Notes: a model not told the origin generated them from the sequence alone. DNA of 64,000 bases from Paraburkholderia sp. BL9I2N2 (GCF_004339745.1 NZ_SMGP01000001.1:4154001-4218000), one strand, 5' to 3'. Counted from the first letter of the stretch, positions 1-8,752 are shown. A program made the numbers and translations.

Positions 1-660
1 GGCGCTAAATCTCTGACGTCCCACAACGCTGGCTCCCTCGCTCAACGCCAGCGGATCGACATCTAGAGCCGGATGTCCGGCTTCGCCCGACAAGCTACCC
101 TGCTCAAGGCTCTTTGCTGTTTCCTCGTCGTCATACGCCAAGCCATGTCGTTCTAGGTACGCAATGGCATCTTTACGAGACAAATGCGCTCCGATCTGCA
201 CAGCCTCAAGCGGAACGTGATTGATATCGACCGGAACAAGCCGCCCAGCCTTGCGCTCTTCTCGTATCGCCGCCAAATGACGATCCACGATTTGGTTGCG
301 TTTGATTTTAGCCCCGAGGACTGTCTCTTCTGTCACAAGGACCGGCATCCACATGGGGCGGCTCGGCAGCTTGACATACGCCTCTATGAAAGAAGCGATG
401 TCTTTTTCGGACATTGGATATTTCAGAGGAGGCAGCTTCTGCAATACCTTTGCAAGCGCCTCCCGATCAGCGACGTCCAGAGGGAGAGGTACATCTGTAC
501 CAGCGTACGGACTCGAAACGCCGGAGGGGTAGCGCTTGGCCCATACACAGTCGATGCCCTTCGGATTCCTATCGATCGGGCAAACAGCCCTGGCGATTTC
601 CTGGCAAAATTGCCAATAGCCGATCAGAGGGCCGGATGACAGCTTGACGCGGACTTGCAC
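1..660 (-). CDS. Hypothetical protein, N-terminal 220 residues (runs off left edge)
   Basis: This reading frame is open from a GTG at 658-660 to the window edge, 220 codons without a stop. An in-frame TAA lies directly before the GTG, so no earlier start is possible. I do not recognise the family. The protein is soluble, without signal peptide or membrane segment, and mixes charged and hydrophobic stretches (for example MSEKDIASFIEAYVKLPSRP near residue 85 and LSRKDAIAYLERHGLAYDDE near residue 160). It lies downstream of, and in the same direction as, the HTH gene at 804-1559, suggesting a common transcript. Codon use and GC look lower than in the core genes to the right, and the tRNA-Ala beside them fits an integrated element. 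The C-terminus is not visible. Confidence 0.6.
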   Translation of the reverse strand, partial: MQVRVKLSSGPLIGYWQFCQEIARAVCPIDRNPKGIDCVWAKRYPSGVSSPYAGTDVPLPLDVADREALAKVLQKLPPLKYPMSEKDIASFIEAYVKLPSRPMWMPVLVTEETVLGAKIKRNQIVDRHLAAIREERKAGRLVPVDINHVPLEAVQIGAHLSRKDAIAYLERHGLAYDDEETAKSLEQGSLSGEAGHPALDVDPLALSEGASVVGRQRFSA

Positions 661-803
661 TTATACGTTCCCAGCAAAAAGTAGATTCGTAACTTGAACC
701 GATTGCATCCAATCGTCCTCAGGCTCTTGGCGGTGTGTGCCTCGGCAATCGCTCCCGTGTGAAGCCCCATTCACAAGCACGATGAAGAAGCCGTACGATT
801 ACC

Positions 804-1559
804 CTACAGAAGGCCACCGCCGCTCAATAGCCTCTTGATATCTGCCACCGGCCAAAGCAATCGGCGGTTTGGAAGCTTCGTCGGCCTGATGCCGAGGTAG
901 CTGCCGTCCGAGGAATATCGCTTTCGGATCGATTGAGGCGCAATAGCCAGAATGGCCGCTAATTCATCGGTGGACACGTGATCGCGGTTTGTCGGAATCG
1001 GCATCGGAACGCGCGCGGCGCTCTTATCTACCCTCATCGGTACCGGCGCGCTCATTGTTGATTCGCTCGGCACCTGTCCGGCAAGGGCGTGGATGGCGCC
1101 GATCGTCTCTACTGCTTGGGCAGCATATTCGGCAACAGCAAGTGGAATCAAATCCGGTTGATCTGCTTGCACCTTGCCGCGACTGATGACGTCAAAAATC
1201 AGGCGCATCCAATCTGTCTCGACATCGAGATCCTGACACCATTCGATGAACTCGTAGGGCTCAAGCTGAGTCGGCGTAATGGCACCGCATTCCTCATCAT
1301 CCCGGCAGCGCCATTCCCATAGCCGCATGATTTCGCGAGCCTTGATCCAACGATCGATGACATCGCCTTCAAACGGCCTGCCGTCAAGGCCCGTTGCCTC
1401 ACGAGGGAATTCTGTACATCCTGCCGGTCCGTGCAAGCCCGACAGAATGAGCGCCCCTTCGATCGGCGTCCAGGTTGGCCGATCGAGATACTCCCTCAAT
1501 ACGGCATAAAGCTGCCTTGCGGCAGCGATGCGTTGTTGTGGTGATTTTGTGTTCGTCAT
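804..1559 (-). CDS. Hypothetical protein with C-terminal helix-turn-helix-like region
   Basis: A 251-residue protein with an ATG start. The N-terminal 150 residues are rich in Trp, Glu and Arg and match no family I know. The last ~55 residues (VSTDELAAILAIAPQSIRKR, then a basic stretch ending in WPVADIKRLL) resemble the winged-helix of AlpA/excisionase-type DNA binders: a helix, a turn, a recognition helix and a tryptophan-containing wing. It could be an element-encoded regulator or recombination directionality factor. That is inference from the fold-like pattern only. It is transcribed away from tRNA-Ala, with the unknown gene at 1-660 downstream. No integrase is visible between it and the tRNA. 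Confidence 0.65.
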   Translation of the reverse strand: MTNTKSPQQRIAAARQLYAVLREYLDRPTWTPIEGALILSGLHGPAGCTEFPREATGLDGRPFEGDVIDRWIKAREIMRLWEWRCRDDEECGAITPTQLEPYEFIEWCQDLDVETDWMRLIFDVISRGKVQADQPDLIPLAVAEYAAQAVETIGAIHALAGQVPSESTMSAPVPMRVDKSAARVPMPIPTNRDHVSTDELAAILAIAPQSIRKRYSSDGSYLGIRPTKLPNRRLLWPVADIKRLLSGGGLL

Positions 1560-1922
1560 AACCCCATAGCGCTACGTCGATTTTTCTTCGACAGCCGTCT
1601 GCTGCCGTGATCGCGCGATTCTATCGCGTCGCCGCGGGCGACAGCCCTCGAACACGCGCGCGCATGTGCCGGAACAATGGAGACACACAGACTCGGACTC
1701 GGGCCTCACGTTACAACCTCAGCGCCCTGTAATCGAATCGACGCGATGCGCACCACGGAAAGTACAAACGCGATGTTCCGATATGGACCGCGAAGCTCGG
1801 TAGCCGCGCTCACCGGCAGCATCCCATTCCATGCCGCGCGGGGACCAGCAAATATCGCACGACGACCGACGCACGCCCCCATCAGGCACTTGGATTGAGA
1901 TGGATCGAGTAGGAGCAAATCT

Positions 1923-1986
1923 GGTTACACTGCGGTTACAGGGGCCGTAAAAAGCAGAAAGGGTTACAGGCAAAACACCTGTAACC
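1923..1986. repeat. Clustered GGTTACA heptamers beside the tRNA 3' end
   Basis: GGTTACA occurs at 1923-1929, 1934-1940 and 1962-1968, and inverted (TGTAACC) at 1980-1986. Short direct repeats close to a tRNA 3' end are typical of arm-type binding sites of tyrosine recombinases. The function is inferred; no integrase gene is in view. Confidence 0.45.
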
Positions 1987-1990
1987 CTTT
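1958..1990 (-). terminator. Hairpin downstream of tRNA-Ala, probable terminator
   Basis: A perfect 13-bp stem (AAAGGGTTACAGG paired with its complement) encloses a 7-nt loop, beginning 10 nt past the tRNA CCA. On the minus strand the stem is followed by CTGCTTTTTACGG, an imperfect T-tract. It is nearly symmetrical and could also end transcription from the other side. Confidence 0.65.
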
Positions 1991-1999
1991 GATTTTTAC

Positions 2000-2075
<76 letters not shown>

Positions 2076-2151
2076 GACGTGCAAACAATTCTAGCACAAG
2101 CATTTTCCGTTTTGCCAAGCCTCCAACCCTTGGCCCCCCGACGAAAAACCA

Positions 2152-2502
2152 TCACTTGGAAGGCGCACCCGCAAGCACCCAATCCACCACCGTACGAATA
2201 TCCGCATCGCTCATCGATTGATGCGCGGGCATCGGAATCATGCCCCACACGCCGGAGCCGCCGTCCTTCACCTTGCGTGACAATTTCGCCGACGCTTGCG
2301 CATCGCCCTTGTACTTCGAGGCGATCTGCTGAAACGACGGCCCGACGAGTTTGCGATCCACCGCGTGACATCCCATGCAGGCATTCGCGTTGGCGACCCG
2401 TTGACCACTCGGCGCATCGGCGGCACGCGCGGCCGGCGCGACAACTCCCGCCAGCGCGCCAAGCATCACAGCGCTGACTGCAACGGCAACACCGCGCATC
2501 AT
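2152..2502 (-). CDS. Class I cytochrome c, c551/c552 type, periplasmic
   Basis: A 116-residue monohaem cytochrome c that carries electrons in the periplasm. The N-terminus is a Sec signal ending at the ARAADAP region near residue 28. The haem-binding motif CMGCH follows at about residue 42. The Met-containing stretch GMIPMPAH near residue 88 supplies the sixth ligand, which is normal for the c551/552 group. The ATG overlaps the stop of the preceding BON lipoprotein by 4 nt (ATGA), so the two are translationally coupled. The redox partner cannot be told from the window. Confidence 0.9.
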   Translation of the reverse strand: MMRGVAVAVSAVMLGALAGVVAPAARAADAPSGQRVANANACMGCHAVDRKLVGPSFQQIASKYKGDAQASAKLSRKVKDGGSGVWGMIPMPAHQSMSDADIRTVVDWVLAGAPSK

Positions 2503-3293
2503 GGCGTCGTCGCCTTCGGATTACCTGGATGCACGGCGTTCGAATTAGTGACCGGCGCGGGGGCCTGCTGTTCGAGCGGCCGCGAACTCACCGACGAATC
2601 AGGAATCGCGCCGACGGTCGCCGCGTTCGCGTCCGGTTGCGAAGCCGCCACGGGCGCCGTCCCCGCTGCGGCGGCTGCCGCCGTGGCTTCCGCCGGCTGG
2701 ATGTACTGGAACACCTTCACGACCTGCACCACGCCCGGCACACGGCTCGCGACGTCGGCGCCGCGATTGCCTTCGTCCATGGTGACGAGGCCCATCAGAT
2801 ACACCGAGCCACGCTCGGCCACCACCTTGAAGTTGTTCGCCGAAATGTTCTTCTCGGCGATCAGCGCGGTCTTCACACGCGTCTCGAGGTAAGTGTCATT
2901 GGTGCGCGACGAGAACGAGCTGGCCGGCATGATCGTCAGTTCGTTGACGATCGTGCTGACGTTGTTCAAGCCACGCACGATGGTCTCCGCGCGTTGCTTC
3001 GACACGTCTCCCGCCACTTCGCCCGTCAGCAGCACGCGGCGGTTGAACACGGCCACGTTGACGTGCGCGTTGTCGGGCAAGTTCTGGCTGATCTGCGAGA
3101 GCGCCTTCACTTGCAACTCGCGATCCTCCGTCTGCGCGCCGAGCGTGCGCCGGTCGGTCGCCACCAGCGCGCTGCCGCCCGCCGCGCCGGCAACGGCGAG
3201 AAAGCAACCCTGCAACGTTGCGGACAGCCCCGCCGCGAACCCAACCACCAGCACGGTTCTCACCAGTGTCTTCTTGACGCGGAATACGCTCAT
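2499..3293 (-). CDS. dolP: BON-domain outer-membrane lipoprotein (DolP/YraP type)
   Basis: A 264-residue lipoprotein. The signal peptide ends in a lipobox LQGC at about residues 28-31. Two BON domains follow (roughly residues 60-120 and 135-200), the arrangement of DolP, which supports outer-membrane integrity in Escherichia coli. The C-terminal ~60 residues are an Ala/Pro/Gln-rich tail absent from the E. coli protein. The ATG at 3291-3293 is preceded by GGAGAG at good spacing, better than the TTG one codon earlier. It lies in a run yraN - diaA - dolP - cytochrome c on the minus strand, matching the conserved yraN-diaA-dolP neighbourhood. Confidence 0.88.
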   Translation of the reverse strand: MSVFRVKKTLVRTVLVVGFAAGLSATLQGCFLAVAGAAGGSALVATDRRTLGAQTEDRELQVKALSQISQNLPDNAHVNVAVFNRRVLLTGEVAGDVSKQRAETIVRGLNNVSTIVNELTIMPASSFSSRTNDTYLETRVKTALIAEKNISANNFKVVAERGSVYLMGLVTMDEGNRGADVASRVPGVVQVVKVFQYIQPAEATAAAAAAGTAPVAASQPDANAATVGAIPDSSVSSRPLEQQAPAPVTNSNAVHPGNPKATTP

Positions 3294-3319
3294 CAACTAG
3301 CTCTCCTTCGGAATCAATC

Positions 3320-3907
3320 TCAGTCTTCGCCCAGCAACATGGCATCGATGCCGTCGCACAGACAATGGATGGTCAGCAAATGCACTTCCTGAATACGCGC
3401 GGTGCGATCCGACGGCACGCATACATGGATATCGGTATCACTCAATACTTCCTGCATGCGTCCGCCGCCCTTGCCGGTCAGCGCGACCACGATCATTTCG
3501 CGCTCGTGCGCGGCCTCGATCGCGGAGAGCACGTTGGCGGAATTGCCGGACGTAGTGATCGCCAGCAGAACGTCGCCAGGCTGGCCGAGTGCCCAGACCT
3601 GCTTCGAGAAAATCTGCTCGAACGAATAGTCGTTGGCGATGGCGGTCAACACCGACGTGTCGGTGGTCAGCGCGATCGCCGGCAAGCCCGGCCGCTCACG
3701 CTCGAAGCGGCCGATCAGCTCGGCGGCGAAGTGTTGCGCGTCGGCCGCCGAGCCGCCGTTGCCGCACGAGAGAATGCGATTGCCGTTGGCCAGCGCGGCG
3801 AACATCGTGTCGATCGCGGCGGCGATCGGCATCGACAGGGTTTCGAGGGCTTCGAGTTTGACTGCCGCGCTGTCGCGGAAGTGTTGTTGAATGCGTTCGA
3901 CTGACAT
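3320..3907 (-). CDS. diaA: SIS-domain protein, DiaA / phosphoheptose isomerase family
   Basis: A 195-residue SIS-domain protein. The start at MSVERIQQHF gives the normal family length; a longer frame reaches 4282 but its extra N-terminus looks non-coding. Features are the sugar-phosphate loop CGNGGSAADAQHFAAEL (from residue 48) and the TTSGNSANVLSAI segment (about residue 113). The family includes GmhA, which makes sedoheptulose-7-phosphate isomers for LPS heptose, and DiaA, which binds DnaA. Location between yraN and dolP favours DiaA, but isomerase activity cannot be excluded. Confidence 0.88.
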   Translation of the reverse strand: MSVERIQQHFRDSAAVKLEALETLSMPIAAAIDTMFAALANGNRILSCGNGGSAADAQHFAAELIGRFERERPGLPAIALTTDTSVLTAIANDYSFEQIFSKQVWALGQPGDVLLAITTSGNSANVLSAIEAAHEREMIVVALTGKGGGRMQEVLSDTDIHVCVPSDRTARIQEVHLLTIHCLCDGIDAMLLGED

Positions 3908-4122
3908 CGAGTCTCTATCTTCTACCGCGAATGGACCGCACTGCGCGGTCGTGTTGTGAAGTCGTATGTGAAGTCGTGCCGCTCCGATGAACCTGGCCAG
4001 CAACGCGATGCAAGCGCGCAAACCATCGCTTATTGCGCTGCTTCCTGCGTTGTCGACGCTGCCCCGTGGCCTGCACGCGAGCGCAAGTTTATCGCACTCA
4101 CGCGCGTTCTCCGCGCATGGCG

Positions 4123-4545
4123 TCAGACTTCGTCGGCACGGAACGCATCGCGCAACCACACGAGCCGGCCGGCTTCGAACGCAATCACGTCGAACCGGCA
4201 CGCGGGTTGATCCCGCAAGTGCGAGACACGGGTCACCAGAAAATGCTGCGCGGCGCGTACGATGCGCTGCTTCTTCTGCCACCCGATACTCGCCGCAGCG
4301 CCACCATATCGGCGCTGCGCACGCGCGCGGACTTCGACGAACACCAGCGCGCCGTCACGCTCGCGCATCACCAGATCAATCTCGCCGCCGCGGCACGACA
4401 CATTGCGCGCGACGAACCGCAAACGCTGGCGCTGCAAAAATTCCTGCGCACGCGACTCGAAAGCCGCACCGACGAGTTTGGACCCGGCGCGTCCCGAAAA
4501 GTTGTGCGGCGTGGCGAAGGCACCGATCGGCGCCGTCGCGCTCAT
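4123..4545 (-). CDS. yraN: YraN family protein (UPF0102, nuclease-like fold)
   Basis: A 140-residue protein from the ATG at 4543-4545 (MSATAPIGAF). It contains the UPF0102 signature: AQEFLQRQRLRFVARN, then the endonuclease-like core GGEIDLVMRERDGALVFVEV (about residues 53-72) with the acidic D and E and the V-x-V pattern of restriction-endonuclease-like folds. No biochemical role is firmly established for the family. It is divergent from rsmI, 88 bp away, and co-directional with diaA, as in other proteobacteria. The gene usually found between rsmI and yraN in enterobacteria (lpoA) is absent. Confidence 0.88.
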   Translation of the reverse strand: MSATAPIGAFATPHNFSGRAGSKLVGAAFESRAQEFLQRQRLRFVARNVSCRGGEIDLVMRERDGALVFVEVRARAQRRYGGAAASIGWQKKQRIVRAAQHFLVTRVSHLRDQPACRFDVIAFEAGRLVWLRDAFRADEV

Positions 4546-4633
4546 GGCCGGTCCGCCGCGCGGGCCTCGCAGGCCGCGTGACACTGCGTGGCACAATGGC
4601 GGCCTCGTTTCGTCTGTTTGCGTCTTCTGCCTC

Positions 4634-5512
4634 ATGACTCCTCTCTCCGAACTCGCGCAAGGGCAGCAGTACCCCACCTCCGCGCTGTATGTGGTGGCCA
4701 CGCCGATCGGCAACATCGCCGACGTCACGCTGCGCGCGTTGCACGTGCTCGGACTGGTGGACCGTATCGCCGCCGAAGACACCCGCAACACCGGTCAGCT
4801 GCTCGCGCGCTACGGCATCTCGAAGCCGCTCGTCGCCGTGCATCAGCACAATGAACGGGCCGCGGCGCTGCGCCTGATCGAGCATCTACAGGCAGGCGAA
4901 CGCGTGGCCTATGTGTCCGACGCGGGTACGCCGGGCATCTCGGACCCCGGCGCGAAACTCGTCGACGCGGTCCGTGAAGCCGGATTTCCAGTTATTCCGC
5001 TACCCGGCGCAAGCGCGCTCGCGACCGCGTTGAGCGCGGCCGGCGACTGGGTCGCAACGTTCTCGTTCCTCGGCTTCCTGCCGCCGAAAGCAAAAGCCCG
5101 CGCCGCGACGCTACAGCCGCTCGCGACCCATCCTCACGCGATGGTGTTCTACGAAGCACCGCATCGGATCGTCGAAACGGTGCAGGCACTGGCCGACGCA
5201 TTCGGCGGCGAGCGCAAGCTGCTCATCGCACGGGAATTGACGAAGTTACATGAAGCGCTGCACCGCGGCACCCTGGCCGAAGGGCCAACGTGGCTCGCCG
5301 CCGATCCGAACCGGCAACGCGGCGAATTCGTGCTGGTGGTGGAAGGCGCGCAGCCGGAAGCCGCCGGCGAACACGATCACGACGCGCTGCTGGGCATTCT
5401 GCTGGAGGAGTTGACGGTGAGCAGCGCGGCCAAAGTAGCGGCAGCCATCACCGGAGCGTCGCGCAACGCGCTGTACACGCGCGCCTTGGCGTTGAAGAAA
5501 GACGAAGAGTAA
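4634..5512 (+). CDS. rsmI: 16S rRNA (cytidine1402-2'-O)-methyltransferase
   Basis: A 292-residue RsmI, close to the usual 285-290. It methylates the 2'-O of C1402 in the ribosomal P site, together with RsmH. Motifs are TPIGNIADVTLRAL (about residue 24), AEDTRNTGQLLARYGI (about 48), VSDAGTPGISDPGAKLVDAV (about 95) and the SAM-binding loop PLPGASALATALSAAG. The chosen ATG at 4634 gives MTPLSELAQG; the open frame continues upstream to 4262, but that part overlaps yraN and looks like shadow. A bidirectional terminator follows the stop. Confidence 0.93.
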   Translation: MTPLSELAQGQQYPTSALYVVATPIGNIADVTLRALHVLGLVDRIAAEDTRNTGQLLARYGISKPLVAVHQHNERAAALRLIEHLQAGERVAYVSDAGTPGISDPGAKLVDAVREAGFPVIPLPGASALATALSAAGDWVATFSFLGFLPPKAKARAATLQPLATHPHAMVFYEAPHRIVETVQALADAFGGERKLLIARELTKLHEALHRGTLAEGPTWLAADPNRQRGEFVLVVEGAQPEAAGEHDHDALLGILLEELTVSSAAKVAAAITGASRNALYTRALALKKDEE

Positions 5513-5530
5513 AGCTGACGGACAAATGAA

Positions 5531-5560
5531 AAGGGCCGCGCAATGCGGCCCTTCGTTTTT
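5531..5560. terminator. Bidirectional Rho-independent terminator
   Basis: The stem AAGGGCCGC / GCGGCCCTT (5531-5539, 5545-5553) with a 5-nt loop is followed by CGTTTTT on the plus strand. It lies 18 nt after the rsmI stop and also downstream of the convergent rlpA-type gene. Confidence 0.8.
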
Positions 5561-5638
5561 CTGCGGACACAACCCAAGCGGCCGCCGTGCTGCGCGGCGC
5601 TACGAGGAGCGCGCCTGACCGCGCTCGCCGCCGTTACA

Positions 5639-6241
5639 TCACTTCTGGGCGCTCGAATCCGAGTTCGATGCCAGCATCTCATTACGCGCGTCGCGTGCTT
5701 CCTGCTGCGTGAGCCCTTCGATCTGCACCCGCGCCGTACCGGCGTGGCGCATGTCGAGCGCGGAGGCAGCGGCCATGGACAGATCGATCACGCGGCCACG
5801 CGCATACGGACCACGGTCGTTGATACGCACGACGACCGAGCGCGACGTGGCCGGATTGGTCACACGCACATAGGAGCCGAGCGGCAACGTACGATGCGCC
5901 GCGGTCAGCGCGTGCATGTCGTAGCGTTCGCCGTTGGCGGTACGGCGGCCATGGAAGCCGCGGCCGTACCACGAAGCGCGGCCGGTCTGATGAAAGTCCG
6001 AAATGCCGGAACCATCATCCGTAAGAGGCTTTGCGTCGGCCAGCGAGGAGCCCTTGGCGGTCGCGTCGGAGGCCGGCGCGCTACCGTAAGCTTGCGGTCC
6101 GAAGGAGCCCGCTTGCGTCAATTTCGTGCTCTGCGGCGCGCCGCTTTCCGACGTGTTGCTAGCGCCCGGAGGCGTGGCGCAACCCGCCAGCACAAAAAAG
6201 GCAAAAAGAGTCCCCAGACCACGGGATAACCGAGTTTTCAT
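5639..6241 (-). CDS. rlpA: RlpA-family septal-ring lipoprotein
   Basis: About 200 residues from the ATG at 6239-6241 (MKTRLSRGLG); the frame extends 11 codons upstream without better start evidence. The signal peptide ends in the lipobox LAGC (about residue 20). After a ~75-residue low-complexity linker comes the double-psi beta-barrel domain, with RASWYGRGFHGRRTANGER and the conserved INDRGPYARGRVIDLS, including the acid proposed as catalytic in RlpA lytic transglycosylases. The C-terminal SPOR domain of E. coli RlpA is missing, as in many short homologues, so septal targeting by SPOR is not expected. Confidence 0.88.
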   Translation of the reverse strand: MKTRLSRGLGTLFAFFVLAGCATPPGASNTSESGAPQSTKLTQAGSFGPQAYGSAPASDATAKGSSLADAKPLTDDGSGISDFHQTGRASWYGRGFHGRRTANGERYDMHALTAAHRTLPLGSYVRVTNPATSRSVVVRINDRGPYARGRVIDLSMAAASALDMRHAGTARVQIEGLTQQEARDARNEMLASNSDSSAQK

Positions 6242-6877
6242 AAGACGTGCAATCACATTGTCGAGCCGCATCACGCAAAGTTGAGCGTGTTGCCTGCGAC
6301 TCCGGCGGCAATGGACGACAACGCGCCGCGCAGACGAGCGCAGAACGTCAAAGCCCGGATGCGGCTCACTCAGCCGCTACCGCACGGTTAATTTTCACGT
6401 CTGGCGCAACCTGTCCCCGGCAGCCTGACCAGACCCCACATGCCGCCATCGAACGTGGCAAACACGTTCTTGCGCGCGAAACTCAGCGTGCAGGAACGGC
6501 GGCGTAGGCCCCACCCAGCGTCACGGCAGTTAAGTCCGTAGCAGGCGCGCGGCGCCTGGCTGGGCAAGACGTGTGCATCGAATGCATCGATACTTGATGG
6601 CCGTCCAAAAGTGCGACAGCCCATACTTGAGTGGCAATCCGCGCGCCCATTTTTGATGGGGACGCATCGCCCTGTGGCAGCACAATTCCCTGTGCATGGA
6701 GTGCATTATACCTAAAACAGAATTTCGGGATGACAAGCGACTGAAAACCTTGATGAATTTTCACTCCTGCTGCAAAAATGAGCAGCGCAAAGCCCGCTGG
6801 GCCGGGGCTTCGGCGGCCTCGGCGAACGTGGGCGAGAGGCCGGTACAATCAACGTTTTTCCAGCGGCGCCGTCATCC
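6242..6877. other. 636-bp gene-free region
   Basis: No convincing gene. The short frames on both strands lack family features, and composition changes along the stretch: GC-rich to about 6550, then AT-richer to 6780. The AT-richer part just before 6878 probably contains the promoter of the MBL-fold gene. Two short segments rich in TGCAT (about 6570-6590 and 6690-6710) are noted without assignment. Confidence 0.4.
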
Positions 6878-7522
6878 ATGAAAGTCACCTTGATCCCCGT
6901 CACGCCGTTCCAGCAGAACAGTTCGCTGCTCGTTTGCGAGGCTACCGGACGCGCGGCCGTCGTCGATCCGGGCGGCGACCTCGACATCATCCAGGGCGAA
7001 ATCGCGCGGCAGAACGTGACGGTCGAAAAAGTTTTCCTGACGCACGGCCACATCGATCACTGCGCGGGCGCGAAGACGCTGGCCACGCACTACGGCGTGC
7101 CGATCGAAGGCCCGCATCCCGACGAACGCTTCTGGCTCGACAAGCTGCCGGATCAAAGCACACGCTTCGGCTTTCCGGCCGCCGAGGCGTTCGAACCGGA
7201 TCGCTGGTTGCAGAATGGCGAGACCGTGCAGTTCGGCGACGAAACGCTCGAGGTCTATCACTGCCCGGGCCATACGCCGGGCCACGTGGTGTTCGTCAGC
7301 CGGGCGCATCGGCTCGCGCTGGTGGGCGACGTGCTGTTCGCCGGCTCGATCGGGCGCACGGATTTTCCGCGTGGCAATCATGCGGATCTGGTGCGCTCGA
7401 TCCGCGAAAAGCTTTGGCCGCTCGGCGACGACATCACCTTCGTTCCGGGCCACGGTCCCACTTCGACGTTCGGCGCTGAGCGCCGCACCAATCCGTACGT
7501 CGCCGACGGAGTCGAGGCATGA
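6878..7522 (+). CDS. MBL-fold metallo-hydrolase (glyoxalase II-like, YcbL type)
   Basis: A 214-residue metallo-beta-lactamase-fold hydrolase. The metal-binding motif THGHIDH is at residues 55-61. Further ligands follow: H in CPGHTPGHV (about 131), D in LVGDVLFAG (about 151) and H in VPGHGP (about 192). Length and motif spacing match the short glyoxalase II-like YcbL group, which hydrolyses S-lactoylglutathione or related thioesters; the true substrate is unknown. It overlaps the following exonuclease gene by 4 nt (ATGA), so they form an operon. Confidence 0.88.
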   Translation: MKVTLIPVTPFQQNSSLLVCEATGRAAVVDPGGDLDIIQGEIARQNVTVEKVFLTHGHIDHCAGAKTLATHYGVPIEGPHPDERFWLDKLPDQSTRFGFPAAEAFEPDRWLQNGETVQFGDETLEVYHCPGHTPGHVVFVSRAHRLALVGDVLFAGSIGRTDFPRGNHADLVRSIREKLWPLGDDITFVPGHGPTSTFGAERRTNPYVADGVEA

Positions 7523-8148
7523 GCAGCGAAATCTACGTGAGCACCGATGTCGAAGCGGACGGCCCGATTCCCGGTCCGCATTCCATGCTCAGTTTCGCCT
7601 CCGCCGCTTATACCGAAGACAAGCAACTGATCGCCACCTTCTCGGCGAATCTCGAGTTGCTCGAGGGAGCCAAGGCGCATCCCGTGCAGGAAGCGTGGTG
7701 GAAGACGCAGCCCGAAGCGTGGGAAGCCTGCCGCAAGGACTTGCAGACACCGTTGGCCGCATTGACGGCGTATGTCGACTGGGTCGAAGCCTTACCGGGA
7801 AAACCGGTGTTCGTGGCAATGCCGGCCGGCTTCGACTTCACTTATATGTTCTGGTACATGATGCGGTTTGTCGGCCGCTGTCCGTTTTCGTGGTCGGCGC
7901 TCGACATCAAGACGCTGGCCTTCGCCATGACCGGGCTGCCGTACCGCAAGAACATCAAGCCGCGCTTTCCCAAGCACTGGTTCGACGAACATCCGCACAC
8001 GCATGTCGCGCTGGACGACGCGATCGAACAAGGCGCGCTTTTCTGCAACATGTTGAAGGATCTGCGCGCAAGTCAGGCGATCACGCTCGCAGCGGGTAGA
8101 GATGGGGACGGCACAGGACAAAACGCCGCTGAGGAACCGGCAAATTAG
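7519..8148 (+). CDS. DnaQ-like 3'-5' exonuclease family protein
   Basis: A 209-residue protein with the RNase H-like DEDDh exonuclease fold. Exo I is D10-x-E12 (STDVEADG), exo II includes D106 in GFDFTYMF, and exo III is H162-x3-D166 in HVALDDA. It is a short stand-alone domain without polymerase. RNA or single-stranded DNA trimming is plausible, but the substrate is unknown. The start codon overlaps the MBL-fold gene by 4 nt. The C-terminal ~25 residues are low-complexity and Gly/Asp/Ala-rich. Confidence 0.85.
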   Translation: MSSEIYVSTDVEADGPIPGPHSMLSFASAAYTEDKQLIATFSANLELLEGAKAHPVQEAWWKTQPEAWEACRKDLQTPLAALTAYVDWVEALPGKPVFVAMPAGFDFTYMFWYMMRFVGRCPFSWSALDIKTLAFAMTGLPYRKNIKPRFPKHWFDEHPHTHVALDDAIEQGALFCNMLKDLRASQAITLAAGRDGDGTGQNAAEEPAN

Positions 8149-8238
8149 GTAATCTCCCTCGTCGAACCCGTTTTACATTGCGTTTCGTTTTCGCGCCCTC
8201 TACCATGCGTTGATACGGCGACGCAAACGGAGGCGCAG

Positions 8239-8697
8239 TTGACACTCGATACGTTCTCTCAAAAAATCCTGCGCCTATTGCAGCTCGACGCACGCCGCTC
8301 GGTGCAAGAAATTTCCGACCAGGTCGGCCTGTCGAGCACGCCATGCTGGCGGCGCATTAAGGACATGGAACAGTCGGGGGTCATCCAGCGCTACACGGCG
8401 CTACTGGATCGGGAAAAGCTCGGGCTGCACGTGTGCGCCCTCGCGCATATTCACCTCACGCGGCACACCGAAGGCGGCGTGGAACAGTTCGAGCGGGAAA
8501 TCGCCACCTGCCCGGAAGTCACCGAGTGCTACAGCACGACCGGCGAATCCGACTACATTCTCAAGATCGTCGCACCGGATATCAAGGCATACGACAGCTT
8601 CCTGCACGAACGCATCTTCAAGATTCCCGCCGTCGCCCAGGTTCGTACGAGCGTCGTGCTGCGCGAAATCAAGTTCGACACGCAATTGCCGCTGTGA
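8239..8697 (+). CDS. Lrp/AsnC family transcriptional regulator
   Basis: A 152-residue Lrp-type regulator. The start is a TTG at 8239-8241, preceded by CGGAGG at suitable spacing; no ATG is available. The N-terminal winged HTH (residues 5-55) contains SVQEISDQVGLSSTPCWRRI. The C-terminal RAM domain contains VTECYSTTGESDYILKIV, the ligand-binding and oligomerisation part. Such proteins sense amino acids. No divergent amino-acid gene is adjacent; the next gene converges on it, so the target is not evident. Confidence 0.92.
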   Translation: MTLDTFSQKILRLLQLDARRSVQEISDQVGLSSTPCWRRIKDMEQSGVIQRYTALLDREKLGLHVCALAHIHLTRHTEGGVEQFEREIATCPEVTECYSTTGESDYILKIVAPDIKAYDSFLHERIFKIPAVAQVRTSVVLREIKFDTQLPL

Positions 8698-8752
8698 TCC
8701 GTTGATGGCTTAACCGCACCACGCCGCAGCATCTCGCGCGGCGCCGCGGGCG

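Larger units (their letters stand above)
1560..1999. other. Gene-free stretch between element gene and tRNA-Ala
   Basis: I see no convincing coding frame here; the short open frames have no recognisable protein. The right end holds three direct copies and one inverted copy of GGTTACA and a perfect 13-bp hairpin, listed separately. This is where an attachment site or the junction of an integrated element would be expected. Confidence 0.5.
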
